The notes: generated by a model not told the origin, from the letters alone. 64,000 nucleotides of DNA from Hymenobacter sp. ISL-91 (GCF_018613725.1 NZ_JAGGPS010000010.1:101493-165492); one strand, 5' to 3'; positions 27,062 through 36,919 are shown, counted from the first letter of the stretch. Made by a program: numbers and translations.

Positions 27062-27144
27062 TTATTAGTTGTTGGTTGTCAGTTGTTAGATTCAAAAGCG
27101 TTGCTTCAGCCAACAACTGACAACTGACAACTAAATACTGACAA
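27062..27144. repeat. Paired heptamer arrays between rpsR and rplI
   Basis: Left: TTATTAG, TTGTTGG, TTGTCAG, TTGTTAG (27062-27089). Right: CCAACAA, CTGACAA, CTGACAA, CTAAATA, CTGACAA (27110-27144). Both arrays keep an exact 7-bp period and are reverse complements in consensus. They fill the spacer from 1 bp past the rpsR stop to 12 nt before the rplI ATG, so the operon mRNA could form a hairpin here. Confidence 0.88.
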
Positions 27145-27145
27145 C

Positions 27146-27397
27146 TTATTTCAACGAGTCGGTTACGTAGGGCATCAGGGCCAGGTGGCGCGCCTTGGCT
27201 ACTGCCTGGGCTACTTTACGCTGGAACTTGAGGCTGGTGCCGGTAATACGACGGGGCAGAATGCGGCCCTGCTCGTTGACGAACTTCAGCAGGAAGTTCG
27301 GGTCTTTGTAGTCGACGTACTTGATACCAGCTTTCTGAAAGCGGCAGTACTTCTTACGAGCGTCCTGCTTGTGCAGACGCTCGTTGGCGAGACTCAT
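27146..27397 (-). CDS. rpsR: 30S ribosomal protein S18
   Basis: Forms a heterodimer with S6 on the 30S platform. 83 residues from the ATG at 27397 ([20 protein letters not shown]), ending [14 protein letters not shown], with the conserved [22 protein letters not shown]. The frame extends to a TTG at 27415, but that would overlap rpsF; with the ATG the gap to rpsF is 10 bp. A cysteine in KKYCRF is retained, though the classic zinc-binding set is not seen. Confidence 0.97.
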   Translation of the reverse strand: MSLANERLHKQDARKKYCRFQKAGIKYVDYKDPNFLLKFVNEQGRILPRRITGTSLKFQRKVAQAVAKARHLALMPYVTDSLK

Positions 27398-27407
27398 TTT
27401 ACGTTGC

Positions 27408-27779
27408 TTAGCCAACTGCTTCGGACGTTTTAGGTTTGGGTTGATTCATTTCGCCTTTGCGACGGCGGCCAGCGTACTCCAGGGCGTACTTGTCGAGTAC
27501 GGTGGTCAGGAAACGGATGACGCGCTCATCACGACGGAAGGCCAGCTCCAGCACATCTACGATGTTGCCTTCACCGGTGAACTCCACGAGGAAATAATAC
27601 CCGGTGTTTTTTTTCTCGATCGGGTAAGCCAGCTTTTTCAGGCCCCACGATTCAAGGTTGATGATGTCGGCGCTATTTTCCTTAAGCACCTGCGAGAACT
27701 TCTCGACCGTCTCTTGCACTTGGCTCTCGTTCAACACGGGAGTCAGAATGAAGACCGTCTCGTAATTTCTTACTGCCAT
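27408..27779 (-). CDS. rpsF: 30S ribosomal protein S6
   Basis: Partner of S18 on the 30S platform. 123 residues beginning [19 protein letters not shown]; motifs [20 protein letters not shown] and [14 protein letters not shown] are typical. First gene of the operon. A TACCTTTG box on the minus strand (27821-27828) lies about 42 bp upstream of the start and is the likely -7 element. S6:S18 autoregulation of the leader is known in many bacteria, but no matching leader fold was identified here. Confidence 0.98.
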   Translation of the reverse strand: MAVRNYETVFILTPVLNESQVQETVEKFSQVLKENSADIINLESWGLKKLAYPIEKKNTGYYFLVEFTGEGNIVDVLELAFRRDERVIRFLTTVLDKYALEYAGRRRKGEMNQPKPKTSEAVG

Positions 27780-27820
27780 TACGACGGGGTGGAATATGAT
27801 GTGAAAAAATAAATGAGGGG

Positions 27821-27828
27821 CAAAGGTA
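27821..27828 (-). promoter_or_regulatory. -7 box of the rpsF operon promoter
   Basis: TACCTTTG on the minus strand matches TAnnTTTG exactly and sits about 42 bp before the rpsF ATG. No clear TTG was found at the expected -33 position, so only the -7 element is claimed. Confidence 0.45.
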
Positions 27829-28090
27829 AGCTTTTTAGCCGCAATAACCAGCTATATTCAAGTAGATTACAGGGAAAGTTTTGGACCACAGCTTATTGCC
27901 CATCTGGCCCCAAACCTTCTCCTTATAGTAAGGGTTTTTTTGCTGAGCCGGGCAGCTTGCAGCCTCTGTGCGGCGGCCGAGTCTGAGTTGGGGTGTGCAG
28001 GCAGGTGCTGAGTTGCTAAAAAGCCGCAAAATAATAGAGTTTAGAATGAATCTAAGCTTGCCGCGAAGGGCGAAAAATCGCCCCCGTTGG
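27829..28090. other. Intergenic region between rpsF and actA promoters
   Basis: With its flanks this is part of a 389-bp gap between divergent transcripts. Apart from the rpsF -7 box and the actA promoter at its ends, no gene, hairpin or repeat was recognised. Short reading frames here have no family features. Confidence 0.4.
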
Positions 28091-28121
28091 TTTGTTCTCT
28101 GGCTTTCCCAAGCTACATTTG
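28091..28121 (+). promoter_or_regulatory. Promoter of the alternative complex III/oxidase locus
   Basis: TTTG (28091-28094), 19 bp, then TACATTTG (28114-28121) is a full match to the Bacteroidota housekeeping consensus (TTTG at -33, TAnnTTTG at -7). Transcription would begin near 28128, about 40 nt before the actA start. It is the strongest promoter match in the window. Confidence 0.75.
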
Positions 28122-28168
28122 TGGCCTTGAAGCACCCCCGCGTTTCTTTTTTTTAGCTAATCTGTGCG

Positions 28169-29524
28169 ATGGATAGCATCCGACTACGTTCCCTTCCCCG
28201 CCTCTTTCTTGCTCTGCTTCTGTTCTTTGTCAGCTTTGGCTATGCCATGGCGCAAGGTGCACAGCCAGCAGCCGGCGAAGTAGGTACCTCTAAAAATCCC
28301 AGCGAGGCTGGCGTTACGCCCGGCACCGTTGCCGCCGCCGCGCCGGCTGCTGCTGCCGGCACCACCACCGCCGACCCGGCCGCCATTGCCGCCGGTGATG
28401 CCCTGTTTAAAGCCAACTGCGCCCAGTGCCACGCCATCAACGACGTAGTAGTAGGTCCGGCCATGGCCGGTATTGCCAAGCGTCGGCCCATGTCGTGGCT
28501 CATTCCCTGGATCAAGAACTCCAGCAAAATGGTAGCCAGTGGCGACGAGTACGCCGTGAAAATATTCAACGAGTACCAGAAGCAGCAAATGCCAAGCTTC
28601 CAGCTCTCGGATGCTGAAATCACCTCGATTATTGCTTACGTTACCGATGCAGAAACCAAAACTGTTGCTGTGGGCACGGGGCTGGACTCTAAGTCGGGTG
28701 ATCAGGCGGCCGTAGATGGCACTGCCACTGCCGGCGGCGAGGCCAGCAGCTCCATGAACATCCTGCTGATTGTGCTGGTGGTGGTGCTGATTGTGCTGGT
28801 GGTAACACTGGTAATTATTGCCAACATCATGAAGGATGTGCTGCGGGGCCGCAAGGACCTCGACGGCCGCGACCGGGAGCAGATTGAGCAGCGTTTCGAT
28901 TACAGCCGCATTTACAAGTCGACGGCCGTGCGCGGTATCGTGGGTGCCGTATTTGTGCTTGCCGTACTCTACGAAACCATTCAGGGAGCTATGGGCGTAG
29001 GCCTGAGCCAGGGTTACCAGCCCACCCAGCCTATTGCCTTCTCGCACAAGCTGCACGCCGGCGAAAACCAGATCGACTGCGCCTATTGCCACACTTCGGT
29101 GTACAAAGGCAAGTCGGCCAACATCCCGTCGCCTAACATCTGTATGAACTGCCACTCGCAGATCAAAACAGAGTCGCCGGAAATCAAGAAGATCTACCGG
29201 GCCATCGAGCGTAAGCAGCCCATCCAGTGGGTGCGGGTACACAACATTCCCGATCTGGCCTACTTCAACCACTCCCAGCATACCCAGGTAGCCGGCCTCG
29301 AGTGCGTAACCTGCCACGGTCCTATCGAGAACATGGAAGTGGTTTACCAGTACTCGGCCCTCACGATGGGCTGGTGCATCAACTGCCACCGCGAAACGCC
29401 GCTCAACACCAAGGGCAACGGCTACTACGACAACCTTGTGAAGCTGCACGACTCCAAGAATGGGGCAGTTCCCTTCACGGTATCGTCGAACGGCGGCACC
29501 GAGTGTTCGAAGTGCCACTATTAA
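28169..29524 (+). CDS. actA: Alternative complex III subunit ActA, multiheme cytochrome c
   Basis: Membrane-anchored c-type cytochrome of the quinol:cytochrome c oxidoreductase ACIII. 451 residues: signal peptide (about 1-28, LFLALLLFFVSFGYAMAQ), an Ala/Pro linker, a monoheme domain with CAQCH (Cys84), a membrane segment (about 196-221), a second hydrophobic segment (about 255-272), then a pentaheme domain with CAYCH (304), CMNCH (325), CVTCH (379), CINCH (403) and CSKCH (446). Six heme sites are thus present; the classic ActA core has five, so the N-terminal monoheme part looks like a fused extra domain. First gene of the operon, transferring electrons toward the caa3-type oxidase encoded downstream. 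Confidence 0.93.
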   Translation: MDSIRLRSLPRLFLALLLFFVSFGYAMAQGAQPAAGEVGTSKNPSEAGVTPGTVAAAAPAAAAGTTTADPAAIAAGDALFKANCAQCHAINDVVVGPAMAGIAKRRPMSWLIPWIKNSSKMVASGDEYAVKIFNEYQKQQMPSFQLSDAEITSIIAYVTDAETKTVAVGTGLDSKSGDQAAVDGTATAGGEASSSMNILLIVLVVVLIVLVVTLVIIANIMKDVLRGRKDLDGRDREQIEQRFDYSRIYKSTAVRGIVGAVFVLAVLYETIQGAMGVGLSQGYQPTQPIAFSHKLHAGENQIDCAYCHTSVYKGKSANIPSPNICMNCHSQIKTESPEIKKIYRAIERKQPIQWVRVHNIPDLAYFNHSQHTQVAGLECVTCHGPIENMEVVYQYSALTMGWCINCHRETPLNTKGNGYYDNLVKLHDSKNGAVPFTVSSNGGTECSKCHY

Positions 29525-29623
29525 GCGCTTAGTGCGTAAGCTTGGCGAGCAATGAAGACTACTCGCTTCCGCTTTTAGCGCAATAAGACCAACAAACAAC
29601 TTCCCAAGTCAAGATAAGCACCC

Positions 29624-29669
29624 TCTTGCGCACGCAGGGCGTCGAATAGAAGACCCCCGGTGCGCAAGA
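29624..29669 (+). promoter_or_regulatory. Intercistronic hairpin between actA and actB
   Basis: TCTTGCGCAC (29624-29633) pairs perfectly with GTGCGCAAGA (29660-29669), loop 26 nt. No T run follows, so it is more likely an mRNA stability or processing element than a terminator. It ends 17 nt before the actB ATG. Confidence 0.55.
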
Positions 29670-29686
29670 CCCCAAGCCCCCAACAA

Positions 29687-32600
29687 ATGCAAGAGTCGCC
29701 CAAGTACTGGAAGGGAATTGAGGAGCTGGAAAACTCGCCGGAGTTCATTAAGAACGCCATGACCGAGTTTGCCGACTTCATGCCGGTGAAGGAAGGCCAT
29801 GGTTCGACGGATGCAACAGTTGCTCCACGCCGCGACTTTCTGAAGCTAATGGGCTTCGGATTGGCCGCCGCGACGCTGGCCAGCTGCGAAGCGCCCGTTC
29901 GGAAGGCTATTCCCTACCTCAACAAGCCCGAGGAAGTAGACCCCAGCATCGCCAACTTCTACGCTTCCACGTTCTTCAACGGCCAGGATTATAACAGCGT
30001 ACTGGTTAAAACCCGCGAAGGACGGCCCATCAAGCTCGAAGGCAACCCCGAGTCGCCTATTACCCGCGGTGGCCTCTCGGCTCGCGGCCAGGCTGCTGTG
30101 CTGGGCCTGTATGACAATGCCCGGCTGCAGTTCTTCACCAAAAAGGGCCAGCGCATTGCCACCGACCAGCTCGACCAGGAAGTACGGGCCGCATTGACCG
30201 GCGCTGGCCGCGTGGCCATCGTGTCGCCGACCATTATCAGCCCTTCGACCAAAAAAGTCATCAACGAGTTCACTACCCGCTTCGGCGGAGGTGAGCATGT
30301 GATGTACGATGTGAACTCGGTGTCGGCGCTACTCCGGGCCAACGGCGGCGTGCTTCCGGCTTATGATTTCAGTAAGGCCGACGTTATCGTAGGCCTCGAT
30401 GCCGATTTCCTGGGCACCTGGATTTCGCCCGTAGAGTTTGCCCGCCAGTACGTAGAGAACCGCAAGGTATCGAGCGAGCGGCGTGCCATGTCGAAGCACT
30501 ACCAGTTCGAAACCAACCTCTCGCTTACCGGCTCCAACGCCGATGTGCGCGAGTCGCTGAAGCCCTCGGCTATGGGTGCGGCAACGGCCGACCTGTACAA
30601 CGCCGTAGTAGGCGGGGGCGCGGCCCCAGCTTCCAAGAAGCTTGCCGAGGCCGCTGCTGCTCTGCGTCGGGCGGGTTCGCGTGGCCTCGTGGTTTCGGGA
30701 ATCAACGACCCCGGCATCCAAACGCTGGTAGCCGCTATCAACCAGACGCTCGGCTCAGCCGCCGTCGATACGGCCAACCCTTCCTACGTACGTCAGGGCG
30801 ACGACGCCCGTATGGCTCGCCTGATCAAGGATATTATTGCGGGCCAGATTGGCGCAGTAATTTTCTACGGTGCCAACCCCGTGTACGACCACCCGATGGG
30901 TGCCGAGCTAGGTAAAGCGCTGCAGGCCGGTAAAGTAAGAACGAGCATCTCGCTCAACGACCGGCTCGACGAAACCGGCAAGCTATGCCTCTACGCTGCT
31001 CCCGACCACCACTTCCTGGAGTCGTGGAATGACTACGAGCCAAAGCGCGGCTATCTGAGCCTAGCTCAGCCCGTCATCACGCCTCTGTTTGCCACCCGTC
31101 AGGCCCAAGATTCGCTCCTGACCTGGGCCGGTAATCCAACTACCTATTACAATTATCTTCGCCAGCAATGGCAGGGAGTATTAGGCAGCGCAGGCTTCAT
31201 AAAAGCCTGGGACAAGGCTGTACACGACGGTGTAGCCCGTGGCTCGGCGCTGCCTGCTCCGGCGGCCCAACTAGAGCCCGCAATGGATGCAAACAGCGCT
31301 ATGAGTGCTATTCGTGCCAACAAAGGCACTGGTATTGAGCTTGCTGTTTACGAAAAAGTTGGCCTCGGCAATGGAGCACAAGCCAACAACCCCTGGCTAC
31401 AGGAATTGCCTGACCCGATTTCGAAGGCTACCTGGGGCAACTACGTAACTGTTCCTCGCGCCTACGCTCTGGAGCAGAAGTGGGAGCAGGGTGATGTGGT
31501 GAAAGTGACGGCTAATGGCAAGAGCATTCAGCTACCCGTCCTGATTCAGCCCGGCCAGGCTGCCGGCACCATTGGTATTGCTATCGGTTACGGCCGCGAG
31601 GCAGCGGGTAAGGTTGCCGATCAGGTTGGCGCCAATGTGCTGCCACTGCTGACAATGCGCAACGGAGCCATCAACTATACTACCTCGGTGCAGATTGAGG
31701 GTACCGGAACCCAGTCGCCAATTGCCCAGACCCAGACTCACCACACTATCATGGACCGCGAGGAAGTGGTGCAGGTAGCGTCGCTGGCAGAATACCAGAA
31801 GAATCCTAAGGAGGTTACTAATTACATCAAGATTGCGACCCCCGAAGGTCTGGAAGCTCCTCGTAAAGTGTCGTTGTGGCAGGACTACGAGTACAAGAAT
31901 CACCATTGGGGCATGGCCATCGACCTCAACTCGTGCATCGGCTGCGGCTCGTGCGTGATTGGTTGCCAGGCCGAGAATAATGTGGCTGTGGTGGGCAAGC
32001 AGGAGGTTATCAACCGCCGTGAGATGCACTGGATGCGCATTGACCGCTACTATAGCTCCGACGCTAACAAAGAGCAGTTCGACGAGAAGGGCAAGCTTGA
32101 CACCTACGCGGCTATGGAAGATCCTTCGGCTAACCCCGCAGTAGTATTCCAGCCCCTGATGTGTCAGCATTGCAACCACGCACCTTGCGAAACGGTGTGT
32201 CCGGTACTGGCGACTACCCATAGTTCGGAAGGTCTCAACCAGATGACCTACAACCGCTGCGTAGGTACCCGTTACTGCGCCAACAACTGCCCTTACAAGG
32301 TGCGTCGCTTCAACTGGTTCTCGTACTACTCCAATGAGAAGTTCGAAACTGTAAACGGCCACATGTTCACCGATCTGGGACGCATGGTGCTCAACCCGGA
32401 TGTAACGGTACGAGCCCGCGGCGTGATGGAAAAGTGCTCCATGTGTGTGCAGCGGATTCAGCTGGGTAAGCTGGAAGCAAAGAAAGAGAAGCGCCGCCCA
32501 CGGGATGGTGAAATCGTTTCGGCCTGCGCCCAGTCGTGTCCTACCCAGGCCATCGTATTCGGCGACATGCGCGACTCGGAGTCACGCATAGCTCAGCTGT

Positions 32601-32716
32601 TGCGCCGCGAGGATGGTGAGCGGGCTTTCCACGCCCTGAGCTCCATCAATGTGCAGCCTAACATCACGTACCTGACCAAAATCCGCAATACGGATCAACT
32701 CGATTTCAACGTTTAA
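29687..32716 (+). CDS. actB: Alternative complex III subunit ActB, iron-sulfur protein
   Basis: Periplasm-side subunit of ACIII combining a molybdopterin-oxidoreductase-like domain (without functional cofactor in the known family) and a ferredoxin domain. About 1009 residues from the ATG at 29687; the longer frame starts with GTG at 29660. A Tat motif RRDFLKLMGFGLAA near residue 48 is followed by LASC, a possible lipidation site. Four clusters are predicted near residues 750-960: CIGCGSCVIGC, CQHCNHAPCETVCP, CVGTRYCANNCP, and CSMC with CAQSCPTQAI (three [4Fe-4S] and one [3Fe-4S] in solved complexes). Takes electrons from quinol via ActC/ActF. Confidence 0.95.
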   Translation: MQESPKYWKGIEELENSPEFIKNAMTEFADFMPVKEGHGSTDATVAPRRDFLKLMGFGLAAATLASCEAPVRKAIPYLNKPEEVDPSIANFYASTFFNGQDYNSVLVKTREGRPIKLEGNPESPITRGGLSARGQAAVLGLYDNARLQFFTKKGQRIATDQLDQEVRAALTGAGRVAIVSPTIISPSTKKVINEFTTRFGGGEHVMYDVNSVSALLRANGGVLPAYDFSKADVIVGLDADFLGTWISPVEFARQYVENRKVSSERRAMSKHYQFETNLSLTGSNADVRESLKPSAMGAATADLYNAVVGGGAAPASKKLAEAAAALRRAGSRGLVVSGINDPGIQTLVAAINQTLGSAAVDTANPSYVRQGDDARMARLIKDIIAGQIGAVIFYGANPVYDHPMGAELGKALQAGKVRTSISLNDRLDETGKLCLYAAPDHHFLESWNDYEPKRGYLSLAQPVITPLFATRQAQDSLLTWAGNPTTYYNYLRQQWQGVLGSAGFIKAWDKAVHDGVARGSALPAPAAQLEPAMDANSAMSAIRANKGTGIELAVYEKVGLGNGAQANNPWLQELPDPISKATWGNYVTVPRAYALEQKWEQGDVVKVTANGKSIQLPVLIQPGQAAGTIGIAIGYGREAAGKVADQVGANVLPLLTMRNGAINYTTSVQIEGTGTQSPIAQTQTHHTIMDREEVVQVASLAEYQKNPKEVTNYIKIATPEGLEAPRKVSLWQDYEYKNHHWGMAIDLNSCIGCGSCVIGCQAENNVAVVGKQEVINRREMHWMRIDRYYSSDANKEQFDEKGKLDTYAAMEDPSANPAVVFQPLMCQHCNHAPCETVCPVLATTHSSEGLNQMTYNRCVGTRYCANNCPYKVRRFNWFSYYSNEKFETVNGHMFTDLGRMVLNPDVTVRARGVMEKCSMCVQRIQLGKLEAKKEKRRPRDGEIVSACAQSCPTQAIVFGDMRDSESRIAQLLRREDGERAFHALSSINVQPNITYLTKIRNTDQLDFNV

Positions 32717-32731
32717 TTATCGGTGCTTAGC

Positions 32732-32815
32732 TTGTTGGGGATTTAGGGAGTTGGTTTTTTAGCGCCAGTTCATTCGCCACGAAGCCAAGTCCCCGAATTC
32801 CTGAAGCCCCAACAA
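32732..32815 (+). promoter_or_regulatory. Intercistronic hairpin between actB and actC
   Basis: TTGTTGGGG (32732-32740) and CCCCAACAA (32807-32815) are perfect 9-bp inverted repeats spanning the spacer. There is no U run after the right arm, and the next gene starts 16 nt later, so a processing or stability role is more likely than termination. Confidence 0.45.
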
Positions 32816-32830
32816 CCAAATTCAACCACT

Positions 32831-34285
32831 ATGCAGCACGTATCACCTGTACGGGAGCCGCTCGTAACCGGGGGGAAAACGTACCACGACGTCACCCAGG
32901 ACGTGTGCCGCCAGGTAGAAGCCGCCCCGAATATTCGGTGGATGGCCGCCCTGAGCGTCGCCCTTCTGCTCCTCGGCGTATTCTTCTATTCCGTTTACCG
33001 CACCTTGTGGTACGGTATCGGCGAGTGGGGCCTGAACAAAACCATTGGCTGGGCCTGGGACATCACCAACTTCGTGTGGTGGGTAGGCATCGGCCACGCC
33101 GGCACCCTGATTTCGGCCGTACTGCTGCTGTTCCGTCAGAAGTGGCGGACCTCCATCAACCGCGCTGCCGAAGCCATGACCATCTTCGCCGTAATCTGCG
33201 CGGCCATGTTTCCGGTACTGCACATGGGCCGTCCTTGGCTGGCTTACTGGGTGTTCCCACTACAGAATACGTTCGGCTCGCTGTGGGTAAACTTCAACTC
33301 GCCCCTGCTCTGGGACGTGTTTGCCATCTCGACTTACTTCACCGTGTCGCTGGTGTTCTGGTACACAGGTCTGGTGCCCGACTTCGCCACTATCCGCGAC
33401 CGGGCTAAGGGTCCGATTGCCAAAGTAGCTTACTCCATGCTGAGCATGGGCTGGAAAGGTTCGGCTAAGCACTGGAGCCGCTACGAAACTGTTTCGCTGA
33501 TTCTGGCCGGCGTTTCGACGCCACTGGTACTCTCGGTACACACCATTGTATCGATGGACTTTGCTACCTCGGTAGTACCGGGCTGGCACACTACCATCTT
33601 CCCGCCCTACTTCGTGGCTGGTGCTATCTTCTCGGGCTTCGCCATGGTACTGACGCTGATGCTCATTACCCGGGTCGTATTTAAGCTGGAAGACTACATT
33701 ACCATTGAACACATTGCCCTCATGAATAAAATCATGATGGTTACCGGCTCCATCGTAGGTGTGGCTTATATCACCGAGTTCTTCATTGCCTGGTACTCGC
33801 AGGTGGAATACGAGTCCTACGCGTTCATCAACCGGGCCACTGGTCCTTACTGGTGGGCTTATGCGGCTATGATGACCTGCAACGTAATTACGCCGCAGCT
33901 GGTGTGGTTCCGTAAGGTGCGTTACAGCATTCCGCTGACCTTCGTGCTATCGATTATCGTGAACATTGGTATGTGGTTCGAGCGTTTCGTAATTATCGTC
34001 ACCTCGCTGCACCGCGACTACCTGCCTTCTTCGTGGGCTATGTTCTCACCAACTATCATCGACGTGGGTATCTACGTAGGCACTATTGGTCTGTTCTTTA
34101 CGCTGTTCCTGCTGTTTGCTAAGTTCTTCCCGGTTATCAACATGGCCGAAGTGAAGTCGGTGCTCAAGTACACGGTGGATAACGGCCCGACCTATACTGG
34201 CCGCGACCCGCACCACGCCCCTCAACCCGTTACCACCCACGGAGTGCCTGCCTCGGCCCCGGTAAACTACGATAAGCATGACTAA
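32831..34285 (+). CDS. actC: Alternative complex III subunit ActC (NrfD-like)
   Basis: Integral membrane quinol-binding subunit of ACIII, related to NrfD/PsrC. 484 residues with about ten membrane segments (for example [20 protein letters not shown] near the start and [19 protein letters not shown] near the end). [20 protein letters not shown] and [16 protein letters not shown] are characteristic. The C-terminal tail is His/Pro-rich and soluble. Overlaps actD by 8 bp, suggesting translational coupling. Confidence 0.96.
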   Translation: MQHVSPVREPLVTGGKTYHDVTQDVCRQVEAAPNIRWMAALSVALLLLGVFFYSVYRTLWYGIGEWGLNKTIGWAWDITNFVWWVGIGHAGTLISAVLLLFRQKWRTSINRAAEAMTIFAVICAAMFPVLHMGRPWLAYWVFPLQNTFGSLWVNFNSPLLWDVFAISTYFTVSLVFWYTGLVPDFATIRDRAKGPIAKVAYSMLSMGWKGSAKHWSRYETVSLILAGVSTPLVLSVHTIVSMDFATSVVPGWHTTIFPPYFVAGAIFSGFAMVLTLMLITRVVFKLEDYITIEHIALMNKIMMVTGSIVGVAYITEFFIAWYSQVEYESYAFINRATGPYWWAYAAMMTCNVITPQLVWFRKVRYSIPLTFVLSIIVNIGMWFERFVIIVTSLHRDYLPSSWAMFSPTIIDVGIYVGTIGLFFTLFLLFAKFFPVINMAEVKSVLKYTVDNGPTYTGRDPHHAPQPVTTHGVPASAPVNYDKHD

Positions 34286-34802
34286 GCGCTTCGCCCTCGG
34301 TATTTTCGAAGACGAGGACGTGCTGCTGCACGCCGTGGAAAACGTTCGGGAAGCCGGCGTTAAAATCTACGAAGTCTTCACCCCGTTCCCCATCCACGGC
34401 ATCGATGATGCCCTAGGCATCGAACGGTCGCGCCTGCCCATTGCCGCGTTCTTCTTCGGCCTCACTGGCCTGTCGTTTGCGCTCTGGATGCAGATTTATA
34501 TGCTGGGCTTCGACTGGCCGATGATTATCGGCGGTAAGCCCCACATCGCACTGCCGGCCTTCATTCCGGTAACGTTTGAGTTGACCGTGCTTTTCTGCTG
34601 CCACGGTATGGTTATTACCTTCTATGCCATCAGCAAGCTCTACCCGCGCTGGAAAACGCCAGTGCTGGATGTGCGCTCGACCGACGACAAGTTCGTGATG
34701 GCCATTGAAGTAAACGAGAACACCGATATGAACAAGCTCACGCAGATTCTGCGCGAGAACGGCGCATCGGAGGTCAATCAAAAAGAAATGTCCAAGTTCT
34801 AA
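34278..34802 (+). CDS. actD: Alternative complex III subunit ActD (DUF3341)
   Basis: Accessory membrane subunit of ACIII. 174 residues: an N-terminal soluble domain ([20 protein letters not shown] and [19 protein letters not shown], the DUF3341 signature), two membrane segments ([20 protein letters not shown] and [20 protein letters not shown]), and a soluble C-terminus. It overlaps actC and actE (TAATG), consistent with a tightly coupled operon. Confidence 0.95.
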   Translation: MTKRFALGIFEDEDVLLHAVENVREAGVKIYEVFTPFPIHGIDDALGIERSRLPIAAFFFGLTGLSFALWMQIYMLGFDWPMIIGGKPHIALPAFIPVTFELTVLFCCHGMVITFYAISKLYPRWKTPVLDVRSTDDKFVMAIEVNENTDMNKLTQILRENGASEVNQKEMSKF

Positions 34803-35545
34803 TGATGCACTCGCTGAAAATATCGCTACAAGCGTCGGCGGTGCTGCTGGCTGCGGCGCTGACTACGGGCTGTAATGAGGCCAATGATCCGGGCCTGGAG
34901 TATGCTCCTGAGATGTACACTTCCATCCCGTACGAGCCGCTAAGCCAAGTAGGTGCCAACCGTGTTAACCCCATGGGCATCAACCAGCGCACGCCAGCGG
35001 TAGGAACCATACCGCGCGGCAAGCTGGCCTATTACACACATATCGCCAAAGACGATATTCCTACGGCTGAAACAACACTGAAAAACCCCTACGCTTACTC
35101 TAAAACGCATTTAGAGCAAGGCAAAGTGTTGTACTCGCGTAACTGCCAGCACTGCCATGGTGAGCAGGGCGACGGACAAGGCCCGGTAGGCATCAAGTTC
35201 AAAGGTGTACCCAACTACGCCACCGGAACCTACCCAACCCAGAACGACGGCCATATCTACCACGTCATTCAGTGGGGCAAGGGCCGCATGATGCCGCACG
35301 GCTCACAGGTAAACCCTGAGGAGCGTTGGAAGATTGCCATGTATGTGCGGGCTCTCCAGCTCGGCAAGGGCCCGGATGGGCTGGCAGACATGGTAAAAGT
35401 TGGCGGCGCCGACGCCAACGTACCCACGGCCGACTCGACCATGACGTCGGGCCAGATGAAACAGAATCCCACTAAAGCTGGGTCGAACGAGATGTCGAAG
35501 AACCCTGGCGCGGGCGACCCGGCACGTAACGGCGAAGCTATTTAA
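34802..35545 (+). CDS. actE: Alternative complex III subunit ActE, monoheme cytochrome c lipoprotein
   Basis: Monoheme c-type cytochrome on the outer face of ACIII, the likely electron exit. 247 residues, lipobox LTTGC after a short hydrophobic N-terminus, one heme site CQHCHGEQGDGQGPVG and a probable Met ligand in KGRMMPHGSQ. The C-terminal about 40 residues are Met/Ser/Thr-rich and lack structure, longer than needed for the cytochrome fold. Start and actD stop overlap by one base. Confidence 0.95.
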   Translation: MMHSLKISLQASAVLLAAALTTGCNEANDPGLEYAPEMYTSIPYEPLSQVGANRVNPMGINQRTPAVGTIPRGKLAYYTHIAKDDIPTAETTLKNPYAYSKTHLEQGKVLYSRNCQHCHGEQGDGQGPVGIKFKGVPNYATGTYPTQNDGHIYHVIQWGKGRMMPHGSQVNPEERWKIAMYVRALQLGKGPDGLADMVKVGGADANVPTADSTMTSGQMKQNPTKAGSNEMSKNPGAGDPARNGEAI

Positions 35546-35554
35546 TCCCCTGCT

Positions 35555-36919
35555 ATGGCAACTCTGACGCATCAGGAAAGTGTTACGGCGGAATACCTGG
35601 AAGTAACCCCGGGCACTCGTAAGAACTTCATGCTTATCATCATTGCCGGCGTGGTTCTGCTGATAGTGGGCGTAATCGTCTCGCTGTTCGGCGGTGGTGG
35701 CCACGAGGCCGCTGAAGGCGCCGCCGCCGCCCACGGCGCAACCGCGGGCCACGGTGTGGCAACGGCTGGCAATACGGCTGCGGCTGCGCATGGTGGTGGC
35801 GAGCACCACAGCAGCGCACCTTGGCTCAAGCGTATTATTGTGAGCTTATGGCACAACAACGTGTTCTTCACAGGTGTGTCGGCCATCGGTACCGTGTTCA
35901 TGGCTATTCAGTACGTGGCTTACGCGGGCTGGTCGGTTGTGGTAAAGCGCATCAATGAGGCCCTCAGTGCCTGGCTGGTGCCCGGTCTGGTGATTATGCT
36001 GGTTGTATTCGGCCTTAACTTCATCAACTACGATCTGTTTCACTGGACGGTACCCGGCATCATGGACAAGGGGGATGCCAACTACGATGCCATCATTGCA
36101 GGCAAATCAGGATTTCTGAATGTGCCGTTTTATGTCATTCGAATGGTGGTGTACCTGGGCCTGTGGATTTATTTCACGAAGCGTCTGCGCGATCTGTCGC
36201 TGGCCGAAGACCTGAATGGTGGTACTGCCTACTTCCATAAAAGCATCAATGTTTCGGCTCTTTTCCTTGTATTCTATGCCGTAACCTCGTCGATGTCGGC
36301 CTGGGACTGGGTAATGTCGGTTGACGTGCACTGGTTCTCCACCATGTTTGGCTGGTACGTTTTCGCCTCGTGGTGGGTATCGGGTATTGCAGCGGTTACG
36401 CTATGTGCCATCCTGCTTAAGCAAGCCGGCTACCTGCCTCTGCTGAAAGATGGCCACCTGCACGACTTGGGCAAATTCATGTTCGGCTTCAGCATCTTCT
36501 GGACTTACCTGTGGTTCTCGCAGTTTATGCTCATCTGGTATGCCAACATGCCCGAAGAGTCAGTGTATTTCAACCAGCGTCTGGGCGGCTTCAACGGCCA
36601 GTATACGTGGTTGTTCTACGCCAACCTGGCTATCAACTTCGTCTTCCCTTTTCTAGTGTTGATGACCCGTGATGCAAAGCGTCAAATGATCATGCTCAAA
36701 ATAGTGAGCATTGCCATTCTGATTGGTCACTGGTCTGACTTTTATTTGATGTTCATGCCCGGAACAATGAAGGGTGAAAACGGGTTTATTATTGAGATTG
36801 GAATTGCACTGATTTTCCTCGGTAGCTTCCTTATTTTGATGACTAAGCGTTTGGCTCAGGCTTCGCTGACCCCGGTTCATCATCCCTTCCTCGACGAAAG
36901 CGTTCATCATACTACTTAA
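35555..36919 (+). CDS. actF: Alternative complex III subunit ActF
   Basis: Second integral membrane subunit of ACIII, related to ActC. 454 residues with about ten membrane segments. Conserved stretches include FYAVTSSMSAWDWVMSVDVH and FSIFWTYLWFSQFMLIWYAN. After the first membrane segment there is an Ala/Gly/His-rich loop (about residues 50-88) with six histidines. Ends close to coxB (93-bp gap, no terminator), so ACIII and oxidase genes appear to be one transcription unit. Confidence 0.94.
   Translation: MATLTHQESVTAEYLEVTPGTRKNFMLIIIAGVVLLIVGVIVSLFGGGGHEAAEGAAAAHGATAGHGVATAGNTAAAAHGGGEHHSSAPWLKRIIVSLWHNNVFFTGVSAIGTVFMAIQYVAYAGWSVVVKRINEALSAWLVPGLVIMLVVFGLNFINYDLFHWTVPGIMDKGDANYDAIIAGKSGFLNVPFYVIRMVVYLGLWIYFTKRLRDLSLAEDLNGGTAYFHKSINVSALFLVFYAVTSSMSAWDWVMSVDVHWFSTMFGWYVFASWWVSGIAAVTLCAILLKQAGYLPLLKDGHLHDLGKFMFGFSIFWTYLWFSQFMLIWYANMPEESVYFNQRLGGFNGQYTWLFYANLAINFVFPFLVLMTRDAKRQMIMLKIVSIAILIGHWSDFYLMFMPGTMKGENGFIIEIGIALIFLGSFLILMTKRLAQASLTPVHHPFLDESVHHTT

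Noticed and set aside
15036-27144. TTGTCAG arrays considered as a CRISPR-like array
   Set aside because: The unit is 7 bp and contiguous, with no constant repeat/spacer alternation and no cas genes nearby.
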